The notes beneath the pieces were generated by a model, which worked only from the letters and a program-made list of their open reading frames with translations, did no database searches and had not been told where the DNA came from. A DNA stretch of 64,000 nucleotides from Channallabes apus (lineage: Eukaryota > Chordata > Actinopteri > Siluriformes > Clariidae). The position numbers and the translations under genes were made by a program. Numbering within the stretch: the stretch's first letter is position 1; every line of letters begins with the position of its first letter. Location: the NCBI GenBank assembly GCA_030522415.1, contig CM060107.1, forward strand, positions 4,762,847 to 4,826,846, read 5' to 3'. Of this stretch, positions 10,693 through 21,845 are shown piece after piece.

Positions 10693-10844
10693 CAATAACG
10701 GCTACCTTTTTAATTTGGTCAAGTCTCCAAGTCGAAGGTGCCCAGCAGCAGATTCCGTACCATGGCAGTAGCAGAGGTGGCAAGGCGGGCTGCTCTCCAC
10801 ACTTCTGCCTGGCAAAACACCCCAGAGCCCTTTATAACTTCAAT
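10693..10844 (-). CDS. Candidate internal exon, BEN-domain-like fragment
   Basis: On the minus strand an acceptor TTTTTCAG at 10852-10845 precedes an open stretch that reads IEVIKGSGVFCQAEVW, then AMVRNLLLGTFDLET and a TGA. A strong donor (TTG|GTGAGT) follows at 10693. The run of hydrophobic and Trp positions resembles the C-terminal half of BEN domains (DNA-binding modules), as I recall them. The stop before the donor means a frameshift, a terminal exon, or a wrong frame choice. It could belong with the exon candidate at 11626-11840. Decayed coding sequence is as likely as a live exon. Confidence 0.3.
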
Positions 10845-10869
10845 CTGAAAAATTATTTCACATCACAAT

Positions 10870-11620
10870 ATTAATTTATTGGCGACTTTTAGAAACTTTT
10901 CATGTTTCATACTGATTCTTATGTTTAGCTTCCCAATAGTTAATAGGATTTTATGTATAAATGCAGATTAATGATAAAGATACATGCAGGGTAAAACTGC
11001 AACAGGAACAGTACAAAATAAAAACTGAAAAAAGACGGACATCAGAGTAAAACAGTGCAAGATAAAAAAAAAAAACTGTACAAAACATACATGCAGGGTA
11101 AGCATTGGTGGGAGCAATGTCCAAGCAGTGTAGAGAAATATTTCTGTACGACTTCATTGTTTTGTGCTGTGAAGTATAGTATTGTGATCAACAATGTGAT
11201 CAGAGTGATCAACTCCCCATGTGCTGGTTGTACGCAGTCACAGGAACATGGAAATGTCCTACGTAAGGCAGTATTTTAGTCATCTGGAACGAGCTTGTTT
11301 GTGCCAAATAACATTACCGATAGCAGTGTTATAAGCTAACCAAAATGGAGCCAAATACATATTAGCAACCATAATCTAAAGCTATCCAAAACAAGGTGAA
11401 TATAAACATCTGTAAACTCCATAAGGCATTAGCTTAGCCACCGGGAAATATCATGTTTGTGCTACATGAGGCAGCACGTTAGCATGATTTACCTAAACTA
11501 TATAAATGGCATTGAAAGCCAATGTGTCACACAAGCTGACAAGAGCTAGCTGTAGTGAGGAAAATATTTACTAATATTAGTTTAATATTATCAGAATAAG
11601 AGTTATATAAGACTTAATAA
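10870..11620. other. Possible intron, nothing recognised
   Basis: If the two flanking minus-strand exon candidates belong together this is their intron. It includes GCTAGC-like words and no domain. Confidence 0.25.
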
Positions 11621-11625
11621 CTTAC

Positions 11626-11840
11626 CCAGTGTAGCATGGGTCTATTCTCTGTTCAAAATGCTCCCGTTCATCGTCGGAGTCACACAGTCTTTTTCTGAGG
11701 TAAACGTAAACTCCTCCCACTTTCCAGAACATTCTGAAGAGTTTCCTCGGATGTGTAAGCGCGTGCCATCTTCCAAAACGTGCAGAAAACTCACTGAATC
11801 TGATTGTTTTCAAGCCTGTCTCTCTGTGTTCGTTTTTCAT
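11626..11840 (-). pseudogene. Candidate first exon with strong splice donor, frame broken
   Basis: The minus strand has a consensus donor CTGG|GTAAGT at 11626. One frame is open from an ATG at 11840 and ends CDSDDEREHFEQRI, then DPCYTG at the donor. Another frame has an ATG at 11769 giving MARAYTSEETLQNVLES. The start of the second followed by the acidic end of the first would look like the N-terminus of a PiggyBac-derived protein, which would need one frameshift. This is a weak call by resemblance only. CpGs upstream (11850-11945) might mark its promoter. Confidence 0.3.
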
Positions 11841-12462
11841 GCCGGTGTCCGGGGGCGTGGCCTAGTATGTAAATTACCCGGACTGATTTCCGTGTGATTG
11901 GCGTGTGGGCGTGTCCTGCCTCGGGTCATTAGCAGATACGTGCGACAGAAATTCTGTGCCTCTCCTTGGTTTCATACGGATTACATAAACTGAGAATATT
12001 TGGTTTTCAATGTGACTTGCATCATTATATATATATTTCTCATTTCAGTTAATTTTAGTGACGTGTTTCAAAAAGATTTTCACGGAGACTGAGGTTTCAT
12101 ATATGTGCATATATCCTCATATACTGTATGTGGGCAATTAGGATTAGTTTTTTGCTTTTTTGTTTTGTTAGTTCTTAGTTATTGCCTTGATAATAGAAAA
12201 TATGAGCTAGGCATCATGTATGACAGTTGCCAAAGTGAGATATGAGCTAAAATGACCAGATCCTGCCATAGGAGACAAATCTTGTATGTACATATACAGT
12301 AGGGCTTATATGTGGATATAAAGAAGCAATACAGGAGACCTATATGGCCTGTATATGCACATATATGCACCTCAATGTTGCCTACATGTGGCATATATAC
12401 GCATATATGCAGCATATATATTATCATATATATGCATATATACTGCATATAGATTTCATATA

Positions 12463-14080
12463 CAGTGGTGTGAAAAAACTATTTGCCCCCCTCCTGATTT
12501 CTTATTCTTTTGCATGTTTGTCACACAAAATGTTTCTGATCATCAAACACATTTAACTATTAGTCAAAGATAACACAAGTAAACACAAAATGCAGTGTTT
12601 AAATGAGGGGTTTTATTATTTAGGGAGAAAAAAAATCCAAACCTGTGTGAAAAAGTAATTGCCCCCTGAACCTAATAACTGGTTGGGCCACCCTTAGCAG
12701 CAATAACTGCAATCAAGCGTTTGCAATAACTTGTAACGAGTCTTTTACAGCGCTCTGGAGGAATTTTGGCCCACTCATCTTTGCAGAATTGTTGTAATTC
12801 AGCTTTATTTGAGGGTTTTCTAGCATGAACCGCCTTTTTAAGGTCATGCCACAACATCTCAATAGGATTCAGGTCAGGACTTTGACTAGGCCACTCCAAA
12901 GTCTTCATTTTGTTTTTCTTCAGCCATTCAGAGGTGGATTTGCTGGTGTGTTTTTGGTCATTGTCCTGCTGCAGCACCCAAGATCGCTTCAGCTTGAGTT
13001 GACTAACAGATGGCCGGACATTCTCCTTCAGGATTTTTTGGTAGACAGTAGAATTCATGGTTCCATCTATCACAGCAAGCCTTCCAGGTCCTGAAGCAGC
13101 AAAACAACCCCAGACCATCACACTACCACCACCATATTTTACTGTTGGTATGATGTTCTTTTTCTGAAATGCTGTGTTACTTTTACGCCAGATGTAACGG
13201 GACACGCACCTTCCAAAAAGTTCAACTTTTGTCTCGTCGGTCCACAAGGTATTTTCCCAAAAGTCTTGGCAATCATTGAGATGTTTTTTAGCAAAATTGA
13301 GACGAGCCTTAATGTTCTTTTTGCTTAAAAGTGGTTTGCGCCTTGGAAATCTGCCATGCAGGCCGTTTTTGCCCAGTCTCTTTCTTATGGTGGAGTCGTG
13401 AACACTGACCTTAATTGAGGCAAGTGAGGCCTGCAGTTCTTTAGATGTTGTCCTGGGGTCTTTTGTGGCCTCTCGGATGAGTCGCCTCTGCGCTCTTGGG
13501 GTAATTTTGGTCGACCGGTCACTCCTGGGAAGGTTCACCACTGTTCCATGTTTTTGCCATTTGTGGATAATGGCTCTCACTGTGGTTCGCTGGAGTCCCA
13601 AAGCTTTAGAAATGGCTTTATAACCTTTACCAGACTGATAGATCTCATTTACATTTGTTCTCATTTGTTCCTGAATTTCTTTGGATCTTGGCATGATGTC
13701 TAGATTTTGAGGTGCTTTTGGTCTACTTCTCTGTGTCAGGTAGCTTCTATTTAAGTGATTTCTTGATTGAAACAGGTGTGGCAGTAATCAGGCCTGGGGG
13801 TGACTACAGAAATTGAACTCAGGTGTGATAAACCACAGTTAAGTTAAGTTAAGTTTTTTAACAAGGGGGGCAATCACTTTTTCACACAGGGCCATGTAGA
13901 TTTGGAGTTATTTTTCTCCCTTAATAACGTAAAGCTTCATTTAAAAACTGCATTTTGTGTTCAATTATGTTATCTTTGACTAATAGTTAATGGTTTTTGA
14001 TGAGCAGAAACATTTATTTGTGACAAACATGCAAAAGAATAAGATATCAGGAAGGGGGCAAATAGTTTTTCACACCACTG
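12463..14080 (-). mobile_element. Tc1/mariner element, family A, copy 2 (complete)
   Basis: Both ends are present: CAGTGGTGTGAAAAAACT at 12463 and its inverted form ending CACACCACTG at 14080. TA lies on each side (12461-12462 and 14081-14082). Inverted arms of ~200 bp are visible. The total of 1618 bp is about the usual size for Tc1 elements. Unlike copy 1, both terminal cut sites are intact, so this is the better candidate for a mobilisable copy. Confidence 0.96.
12672..13694 (-). CDS. Tc1-like transposase, 340-residue frame
   Basis: Same length and product class as the transposase at 1981-3003, and alignable along its full length without gaps. The catalytic residues D153, D244 and E279 are kept. 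Differences that may matter: the AT-hook-like SGRPTK is SDRSTK here, and the residue three after the second Asp changes Pro to Gln (DNDQKHT for DNDPKHT). Other changes are scattered (for example F32L, R46W, R231S). The frame is open with no stops and lies between complete inverted repeats. The two unusual substitutions at conserved positions make reduced activity plausible; this is inference from the family. Confidence 0.95.
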   Translation of the reverse strand: MPRSKEIQEQMRTNVNEIYQSGKGYKAISKALGLQRTTVRAIIHKWQKHGTVVNLPRSDRSTKITPRAQRRLIREATKDPRTTSKELQASLASIKVSVHDSTIRKRLGKNGLHGRFPRRKPLLSKKNIKARLNFAKKHLNDCQDFWENTLWTDETKVELFGRCVSRYIWRKSNTAFQKKNIIPTVKYGGGSVMVWGCFAASGPGRLAVIDGTMNSTVYQKILKENVRPSVSQLKLKRSWVLQQDNDQKHTSKSTSEWLKKNKMKTLEWPSQSPDLNPIEMLWHDLKKAVHARKPSNKAELQQFCKDEWAKIPPERCKRLVTSYCKRLIAVIAAKGGPTSY

Positions 14081-14185
14081 TATGTGCATATGTCCTCATA
14101 TAGGTGCGGATATATGTGCATATATACTGCATATAGGTTTAATATATGCGCATATATCCTCATATAGGTTCTTTCCATGTGGGGC

Positions 14186-14690
14186 ACGCACACTGCTCTG
14201 GGTCAGACACAGATAACGGGAAACAGGAACTAAGCTCTCAAACAAATGCTTCCCAACAGAATACCGTAGGGCGCATCGCCAAAATTCTTTCACCGTGAGT
14301 GGCAGGAACTTCCAGACTACAACATATTGAATTCTCATGCCTGTAAGAGTGTATTATGCTGATGTGGCGACAGTGTAAAAACACCCTCCGATGTTAAATG
14401 CGAGCTGAAAATTGAGTACTTTTGAACGGCAAACAGGAATTAAGCTCTCAAGTGAGTAAACTAGACAGCAAGGTAAATACACAAAACTTACCGTCAAATT
14501 TTTTTCCCCCTCAATAACAGTATATATATATATATATATAGATTTTTTTTTTTTTTATTTATTTATTTTTTTTTTTAAGCACCATGGCAAATCTCTCGTA
14601 GTCAATTTTTGAACCTGTTTTAAACACATACACACATGCATACACATTTTATAGAAATGCACTTAGTTAATTTAATTTGCCTTACATTGT
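14186..14690. other. Gene-free stretch with (TA)n and T-runs
   Basis: AACAGGAA(C/T)TAAGCTCTCAA occurs twice (14224 and 14434). A (TA)n run at 14520-14541 is followed by T-rich sequence. The 80-residue minus-strand frame at 14096-14338 has no motif. Confidence 0.4.
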
Positions 14691-14691
14691 T

Positions 14692-14878
14692 GAATGAGGA
14701 TGGGTTCCAAAACCAAAAATCAACATTGATTCAATGTTTGTCTTTTCAACACAGAAAAGCAATGAATTATCAACATTGATTCAACATTATTTAGCATTGA
14801 ATAATCAACCTCAACCAAAATGATGATTCTGATGAAATTTCAACATTGATTCAATGTCACCTTGCTATCTGGGTCCTT
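14692..14878. mobile_element. Decayed MITE with repeated CAACATTGATTCAA words
   Basis: The word CAACATTGATTCAA occurs at about 14722, 14771 and 14844. The right edge is TTGCTATCTGGG, whose reverse complement CCAGATAGCA also opens the element near 30456. No coding capacity. Confidence 0.4.
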
Positions 14879-15059
14879 TCATGACTTTTCCTAGATCTGT
14901 GAGCTTAATTACCCAGCATGCTTACAATTTCAAAATCGCACCAGTAAAAGCCAGTATAAAGCTATTTTGCTCTTATTTACGTCAAATTGCTGACGCGGCG
15001 GCGGCGGCGTGACGTTTCCGGCGTGACGTTTGGGATTTGTTGACACCGTGAAATTTGGA

Positions 15060-15230
15060 ATCAACATATTTTTCCTTTAAAATGATACATTTTCTCGGAT
15101 TAAACTTTTGATCTGGCATCTATGTTCTATTCTGAATAAAATGTTGACATTTGCCATCTCCACATCATTGCATTCAGTTTTTATTCACAATTTGTTTAGT
15201 GTCCCAACTTTTTTGGAATCCGGTTTGTAG

Positions 15231-15231
<1 letters not shown>
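15060..15231. mobile_element. Truncated teleost interspersed repeat
   Basis: It ends in GTCCCAACTTTTTTGGAATC, which I recall as the terminus of a very abundant teleost repeat. Preceding words (TTCTGAATAAAAT, TGCATTCAGTTTTTATTCAC) fit the same family. The other end is missing. Confidence 0.5.

Positions 15232-15268
<37 letters not shown>
15232..15268. repeat. Microsatellite (ATT)n
   Basis: About eleven ATT units. Confidence 0.95.
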
Positions 15269-15269
<1 letters not shown>

Positions 15270-16313
15270 ACAAATAGAAACAAAAAATTACCAAGTTTGA
15301 ATGCCTCCAAAAGTTTTCTTTGCTTTATAACAGGCAGGACATCTTTGAGATCTTCCTGTTTTACTGTACATATATGAGGTCTTCTATTGATTCCACACCT
15401 GAGCGTTCAAGTGAAGTGATGACATGTTCTCGACATGTTCTCCTCAGTCAGACTGGGCAAAGCCCTGAGGATAATAGCCTTTATCTCGTTATGGATTGAC
15501 ATGTAGGAAAGGAATCTAAAAAGTGAGAACAGAGTGGTGAAGAGTTAACAAAGACATGCCACAAACTGAATATTTAGGCAGTGGGTAATAATCAAGAAGC
15601 TCTGATTGACTGACACAGTGATAGGCCTCCTGCATTGGTGTAGTGCAATAAGAGTTACTGTAAGGTTGACGAACAGCCTGATATATCTCAGTGATAAAAT
15701 ACACAGCTGAATTCTTATGAATGACAGCCTTTTTGATTGGTCCTACTATAAGTCCGTCATCATTATGGCCTATCACCACAAACATGTTGCTCTTATAAGT
15801 TGTCCCTTTTACAGTCACACTATGAGTAATAAGTGTATGAAGAGGATCAAAGGTCAGATGAGCAACTGACCGTATTATCTTGGCATTGTAGTCTCCAGCA
15901 ATGAATTCAGTTCCCTTCTCTACCACAACAGACGGTGGGAACAGTGTCCCAGCACTTAGAAAAGATTGTAAAAGTTGATGTCTTTCAGCAAGAGTTCTGC
16001 CGAGGATTTTGAAGTTATGAAGCTTTCTTGCACATTGTTTGAAGTAAATATGCTTACTTTCAAACCGTAATGTGCATAAACGGATGAGTGGCCCAAACTG
16101 AGTGATACGTTCTGGATAATGACTTAGGTAGTGATGCTTAGGCTTAAGTGGATGTTCCCCAAAACTCTGTGTTCTGGTATGCAAATATTCATCTATCAGA
16201 ACTCGTAAATAGGCTACCTGACCTGTGGAAATTGCTGGTGCACAAACAAGCTCTACAATTTCTCTTAGCGGTAAGATAAGTTTTATCTTTTTATCTTCCA
16301 TGGGAGTTCACAT

Positions 16314-18643
16314 CGGTCATAATCAGTGCCGTTTACATCCCACCACAAGCAGACACTGAAACTGCCTTATGCGACCTGCATGAGGCGCTTACACAGCACC
16401 AGACACAACACCGGGACGCTGCGCTCATTGTGGCGGGGGACTTTAATAGTGCCAACCTCAAACGCACAGCGCCGAACTTTTATCAGCACATCACCTGCCC
16501 CACCAGGGGCGAAAGGACACTGGACCATTGTTATACCACGGTCAAAGACGGTTACAAGGCACAATCTCGTCCAGCGTTTGGTAAATCCGACCACGCCGCC
16601 ATCTTCCTCATGCCAAAATATAAACAAAGGCTGAAACAGGAAGTTCCGGTTCAGAGGGAGGTTGCGCGCTGGACGGACCAATCGGTGGCCGCGTTACAGG
16701 ACGCACTCGATGACGCAGACTGGGACATGTTCAGAAACAGCTCCGATGATGATGTCAGTGTGTTTACGGAAGCGGTTGTGGGATTTATTGGGAAGCTAGT
16801 AGACGATACGGTGGAGAAAAAAACTATCAGAACGTTTCCCAACCAGAAGCCGCGGGTGGATAAAACCATCCGCGACGCTCTGAGATCTCGCACAGCTGCC
16901 TACAACACGGGACTTGCGTCGGGGGACATGGAACCGTACAAGGCTGCGTCATACAACGTCCGGAAGGCGGTGAAAGAGGCGAAGCAGCGCTACGGGAGAA
17001 AACTAGAGTCACAGCTTCAACAGAGTGACTCTAGGAGCCTGTGGCAGGGACTGAGAACAATAACGGATTATAAAGCACCAACATCCGGTATGACGAACGC
17101 GGACGCGACTCTGGCAGACGAGCTCAACACCTTCTATGCTCGCTTCGAGGCTGTAGCTAAAGACCCTAGCGATGCTAATGCTAACGGCGCTAATGCGAAC
17201 GGCGCTAATGCTAGCGGCGCTAATGCTAGCGGCGCTAACGGCTGCAGACAGGAAGACACTGCCAGCACCGGGAACGCGCTCATCATCTCCGAGCACGATG
17301 TGAGGAGAGCCTTCAAGAGAGTGAACACTCCTCAGAGCCTGCGCAGACCAGCTAGCACCTGTGTTCACTGAGATATTCAACATCTCCTTATCTCAGTCGG
17401 TGATCCCCACGTGCTTCAAAGAGTCCATCATTGTTCCTGTCCCGAAGAAACCACATCCTGCTTCCCTCAATGACTATCGCCCTGTAGCCCTCACCTCAGT
17501 AGTGATGAAGTGCTTTGAACGCCTTATCAGAGACTTCATCATTTCTTCACTACCCGACACACTGGACCCACTACAGTTTGCATACCGTCAGAACCGCTCC
17601 ACAGACGATGCAATCTCTCATCTCCTCCACACATCACTCACTCACCTGGGCACTAGGAAAGGGAATTATGTTAAAATGCTCTTCATCGACTACAGCTCTG
17701 CTTTTAATACCATAATTCCCTCCACACTCACCACCAAGCTGGAGCACCTGGGACTCAGCTCATCTATATGTCAGTGGATCTCCAATTTTCTGACTGGCAG
17801 ACCACAGGCAGTAAGGATGGGCGGACATGTCTCAGCTACACTCACTCTCAGCACTGGAGCCCCCCAGGGTTGTGTTCTGAGCCCCTGCTGTACTCTTTGT
17901 ACACCCACGACTGCGTGGCCACTACCAACTCCACCTCCATCATCAAGTTTGCTGACGACACCGTCGTGGTCGGACTGATCACCAACAATGATGAGTCGGA
18001 CTACCTAGAGGAGATTGGAAATCTGGAGAACTGGTGCCAGAGGAACAATCTCCTCCTGAACGTCAGTAAGACAAAGGAGCTGATAGTGGACTTTAGTACA
18101 AAGCAGGAGAGGAACTACCAGACCCCCGTCATCAACAGGAGCCCAGTGGAGAGAGTGGACAGCTTCAGATACCTCAGTGTTCACATCACGCAGGACCTGT
18201 CATGGTCCTGTCACATCAATACCGTGGTGAAAAAAGCCCGGCAGCGTCTCTATCACCTCAGACGCTTGAGAGACTTTAGACTGCCCTCCAAGGTGCTCAG
18301 GAACTTCTACTCCTGCACCATAGAGAGCATCCTGACGGGAAACATCACGACCTGGTTCGGGAACAGCACCATGCAGGACAGACGAGCTCTACAGAGGGTG
18401 GTGCGATCAGCCGAGCGCATCATCCGCACTGAGCTCCCTGACCTGCACTCGATCTACAGCAAGCGGTGCTGGACTAAGGCCAGGAAGATCATGAAGGACC
18501 TCAGTCACCCCAGTAATGGACTGTTCTCTTTGTTGCGGTCTGGGAAGCGATTCCGCTCCCTAAAGGCCAACACAGAGAGGCTGAGGAGGAGCTTCTTCCC
18601 GCAGGCGATAAGGTCTCTCAATCACACCTCCACACAGGACTAA
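16314..18643 (+). pseudogene. LINE ORF2 (endonuclease + reverse transcriptase), frame-shifted
   Basis: The APE-type endonuclease end is visible at 16325-16610 (AVYIPPQA, VAGDFNSANL, KSDHAAIFL). Reverse transcriptase follows in two further frames: [20 protein letters not shown] and [11 protein letters not shown] (17361-17880), then [10 protein letters not shown] and the thumb region to 18643. Near 17330 a deletion removes the stretch before LRACADQ and shifts frame. Near 17880 a one-base loss follows [10 protein letters not shown]. The frames 16430-17371, 17361-17978 and 17768-18643 are pieces of one dead ORF2. An in-frame ANGANAS-type array sits at 17172-17240. Confidence 0.88.
17172..17240 (+). 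repeat. In-frame minisatellite within the LINE ORF
   Basis: Four to five 15-18 bp units of GGCGCTAATGC(T/G)A(A/G)C encode ANGANAS repeats between the endonuclease and RT domains. Confidence 0.8.
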
Positions 18644-20812
18644 TAACATATTTTTAAGCTCACAACACTGACTGGACAATCATGGACACATTCATACACA
18701 CTTGCCTTAATATTTATACATCTGGACAATTGCACATGTCACTTTCATTAGTCACCTTTCATGCATATTTGCACAACCACTGACACTTTAAATTCTATAT
18801 ACATACATACTCTATCTACCCTATATTTCTATATTTTGCAATATTTTATTATGCCCTTATTGTACAGTTAATTTTACTAGTTAAATTTATTTCTTTAGTA
18901 TTTCCTTTTTATTGATTATTTATTTTACGTACAAGCTTTTATTTTCTTTTTAAGGTCACTGGCGGTCGTATAAGCATTTCACTGCATATTATACTGTGTA
19001 TGACTGTGTATGTGACAAATAAAATTTGAATTTGAATTTAAGTTGCCATGCCACACTATCTTCAGGACATTTTATTTTATCACCAATTAATACTGGCAAC
19101 ATTCGCAGGAAACAGCAATTTTGAACTGCTTGTCCGGAGAGTTTCCAGCCCCAGGGTTAACCACAGAAGGTTTATTGTTAGCATCATTGCCTAGATATTT
19201 AAAATGATTTATGCGCTGATTCAGTTGAAAATAAGTGAAGTTTTTCTCTTTAGACACAAGGTGGTTTAGGTATAACACCAAATCAGTTGAAACAATGCCC
19301 TCAAAAAGGTCATGACCAAGGCAAGGAGGCAATCCGGGCTGACATACATGAAAATATGTGAGCTCATTGAAGATGGAGTCAAATTTAACACCACCACAGT
19401 CACGTGATTCTACATTACAACTCAGGGCCTCAACATGTTTCTGAAATGACTCTGGTGTGCGGTCAGGGCCCTTGGCCAGAGGGTCTGCCAGAAATGCTTT
19501 GCGATTAATCTCACAATACCTGCAAAAATGTGAGCTTCTGCTAAAATTTTCTGTGAAGCCCCCAATATTGTGTGAATCCAAATTGTCACCTGAAATTGCA
19601 TAAATGGTTCCTTTGAAAAGCTGGTCATCTGACAGTTACTCCATTTGTCTCAAAATCCTTTAAATCTTTCACCAGAGAGCCAAACACTAGATTCTGTTCA
19701 AAATGCTTATAGTCTTGTTCTCGACATAACAGCACAAGTTGCATCTGATCAAGACTCAATCTGCTGTGTGGCAAAATATTTGCAAGTGTCAGATACATGG
19801 CTAAAATCTTGTGCTTTTTTCTCCCTGACCCTAGGGGGTTTACTACTTCAAAGGCATCCTGATAAAGGATTATGCCGATTGAAGATGATGTTTGCTTGAA
19901 TAGCAAGTTCTGTTTAATGTTTGTTCCATCCCACAAAATCCTGAAAAATATTATCAGGCTGGACTCTAGTTTGTATTTGCTGTAGCTGGTCTCTCACTGA
20001 CTCTGAGGACAAAAGGGACATAAGGGTGTTTTTCACAGGAATATATTGCACAAAACATTCGTTGCCCGACTCATTTTTACCAAGACAAATGGATTCTGGC
20101 TCTACATAACTGAAGTTATTTTGAGTTTTTCTCTTATGGTCAGTTTTAAGTGCTATCTACAAGTTTGGAAATTAGGTGTGCCTGATTTATCTCATGTATT
20201 TCCTGATAGTGTTCAATAATTGTTTGAATAGTAGAGGAAGGAAGGAGCAATTTAGATTGAAGTTTCAGATAAAACAAGGCTAAATGTCTTATAAATTCTC
20301 CTTCATCTTCCTTTTCTGGGCACACATCCATTTCTTCCGGACTGAAATCGTCAGTTTGCATATCACAACTTGTATTATTCCCATCACTAGTACTGGCTGG
20401 ATTTGCAACTGAGTCAAGTAAAGTTTCATTAGAACAGTGTTTATGCTTTCTTGAGACATGTGATGTGAATGTAGACTTGACTGTACGTTTTTGGTTACAC
20501 CTTCTGAATGGGCACCTTCGGTAATGTGCTGTTTCAGGTGTAAGATTAGGCCCCGGATATCCTCAAACTTCGAGCTGCAAAAGTCAACGTGAGACGTTAA
20601 ATCATCTGTTTTATCCAGTTTAGTCTTATTTTTTCCAAATTTATGACCATATGTGAGACACTTGAACGCTGAAAACTTTGAAAAAACTCTTGTGCACTGA
20701 GGAAAACTGCACTTAAACGTTGCATTAGGCAAAAAACTATGCATCCGCATGTGCCTCACATGTGTAAAGGAATTGCTGCAGGTTTTATTGCTAATATTGC
20801 AAATGAACATTT

Positions 20813-21485
20813 TCTCCTGCAGTCAGCAAATATCAACGGCAAAATAACCATGCTAGTTTAACACAAGCCCTCTTTGTGCTAAAAAATAAACTTACATTGA
20901 CTGGTAATGCAAACGAAGTTACTACATTGCTAATTCAGTACATAATACTCACAAACATCGATTTTATTAGATTTGATTAGCAAATAATATAATAAAGGCT
21001 AGTACAGTGTAACAAGAAAATGATAAATTTGCATTTATCAAGCAAGGAGGAAAACACCGTGTGGGAATGCTGTTTATCTCGACCACTTCAGCTTCAGCCG
21101 ATAAGTTTATAGTCGGGACAAACTTCAAAATTGTGACGTCCTAAAACTCTTCCTCCTTCGTTCTTCCACATTTACGTACACCAGGAGTAAAGATGAGGCC
21201 AGATTTGATGATCTTGCTCAGATTAAACCTGCAGGAATCTCTTCTAATGAGTTGTGAGCGTCAGCAACAGCATCGGACACGTGACTAGACTTAAAAAATA
21301 CTGTTAAAAAATAGACTTAAAAAATAATAATACAAGTCTGTGTTTACACAGTGTTACGTACATACAGTATAAAGATATTTGTTCTGAAGTTTTAAAAATA
21401 CACTGCATTACAAAAATTTACTTCTGATATTCTTTTAAAAACCTTTTTTTAAAAGAATAACAAAAAAAAAAGTATTTCCCATAAT
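20813..21485. other. Upstream flank of the broken transposase-like gene
   Basis: A minus-strand acceptor (GACTGCAG) just before the start at 20812 suggests an intron here. CpG-containing sequence at 21060-21190 might be its old promoter. No coding exon identified. Confidence 0.3.
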
Positions 21486-21491
21486 ATTTTC

Positions 21492-21493
21492 AG

Positions 21494-21547
<54 letters not shown>
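21492..21547. repeat. Microsatellite (TG)n
   Basis: About 28 TG units. Confidence 0.95.
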
Positions 21548-21549
<2 letters not shown>

Positions 21550-21845
21550 TCAGTTTTCAATAATGTAAATATAAAGTTATTCTAAAGTGACGTCTGATTT
21601 GCCGAATCTCACCACGACTCTTCACACAGATACAACTTTATAATAATACATTTAATACATTTAATACATTTAATAATACATCTGTTTATCTTGATTAAAC
21701 TATATTCAGTGTTAATATTTACTCTTTAATTGTCGCTGTGTTAAATTACTGAGCTGTTTGTGCAGCTGGATTGTGTGTTAGTGAGACAGACGACTGAGCA
21801 ACAATGTGACAATGTGCAGGAATTTTACACAAAACACTACAAACT

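Larger units (their letters stand above)
12090..14185. repeat. TATGCATATATCCTCATATA-type repeat split by Tc1
   Basis: Imperfect units made of GTGCATATAT, CCTCATATA and ACTGCATATAG occur at ~12098-12470 and again at 14081-14185. They were one array before the Tc1 at 12463-14080 inserted at a TA within it. Minus-strand frames through it (12179-12448) are low-complexity. Confidence 0.75.
16283..19039 (+). mobile_element. LINE, CR1/L2/Rex1-like, 5'-truncated
   Basis: It lies between two copies of AAGTT (16278-16282 and 19040-19044). Taking it out rejoins the minus-strand host frame without a shift (ending WQL, resuming ILPL), which fixes the limits well. It starts inside the endonuclease domain and ends in an ATTTGAATTTGAATTTA tail typical of this LINE group. 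A shorter copy of its 3' end lies at 24461-24927 in the opposite orientation. Confidence 0.88.
15290..20812 (-). pseudogene. C2H2/SAM transposase-like gene, broken and split by a LINE
   Basis: Minus-strand order: a start MFICNISNK at 20812 with C2H2-like Cys/His pairs; a further C2H2 finger (CPFRRC...H...H) in another frame near 20510-20450; an acidic linker (20361-20146); a central part (19936-19087) with DAFEVVNPLGSG, LCREQDYKHF and LPPCLGHDLFEGIVSTDLVL; then, beyond the LINE, 16280-15516 with HPLKPKHHYLSHYP and LRFESKHIYFKQCARK; finally a SAM-like end (15290-15420, TVKQEDLKDVLPVIKQRKLL). This order matches a multicopy fish family often annotated as SAMD3-like, with an EnSpm/CACTA-type transposase-like core as I recall it. 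There are at least three frameshifts plus the insertion, so no protein can be made. The 261-residue frame at 15516-16301 is a piece of it, not a separate gene. Certain as one broken gene; transposase superfamily uncertain. Confidence 0.75.

Noticed and set aside
15516..16301. Independent 261-residue gene
   Set aside because: Its start codon lies in LINE or filler sequence; the rest is the C-terminal part of the split transposase-like gene.
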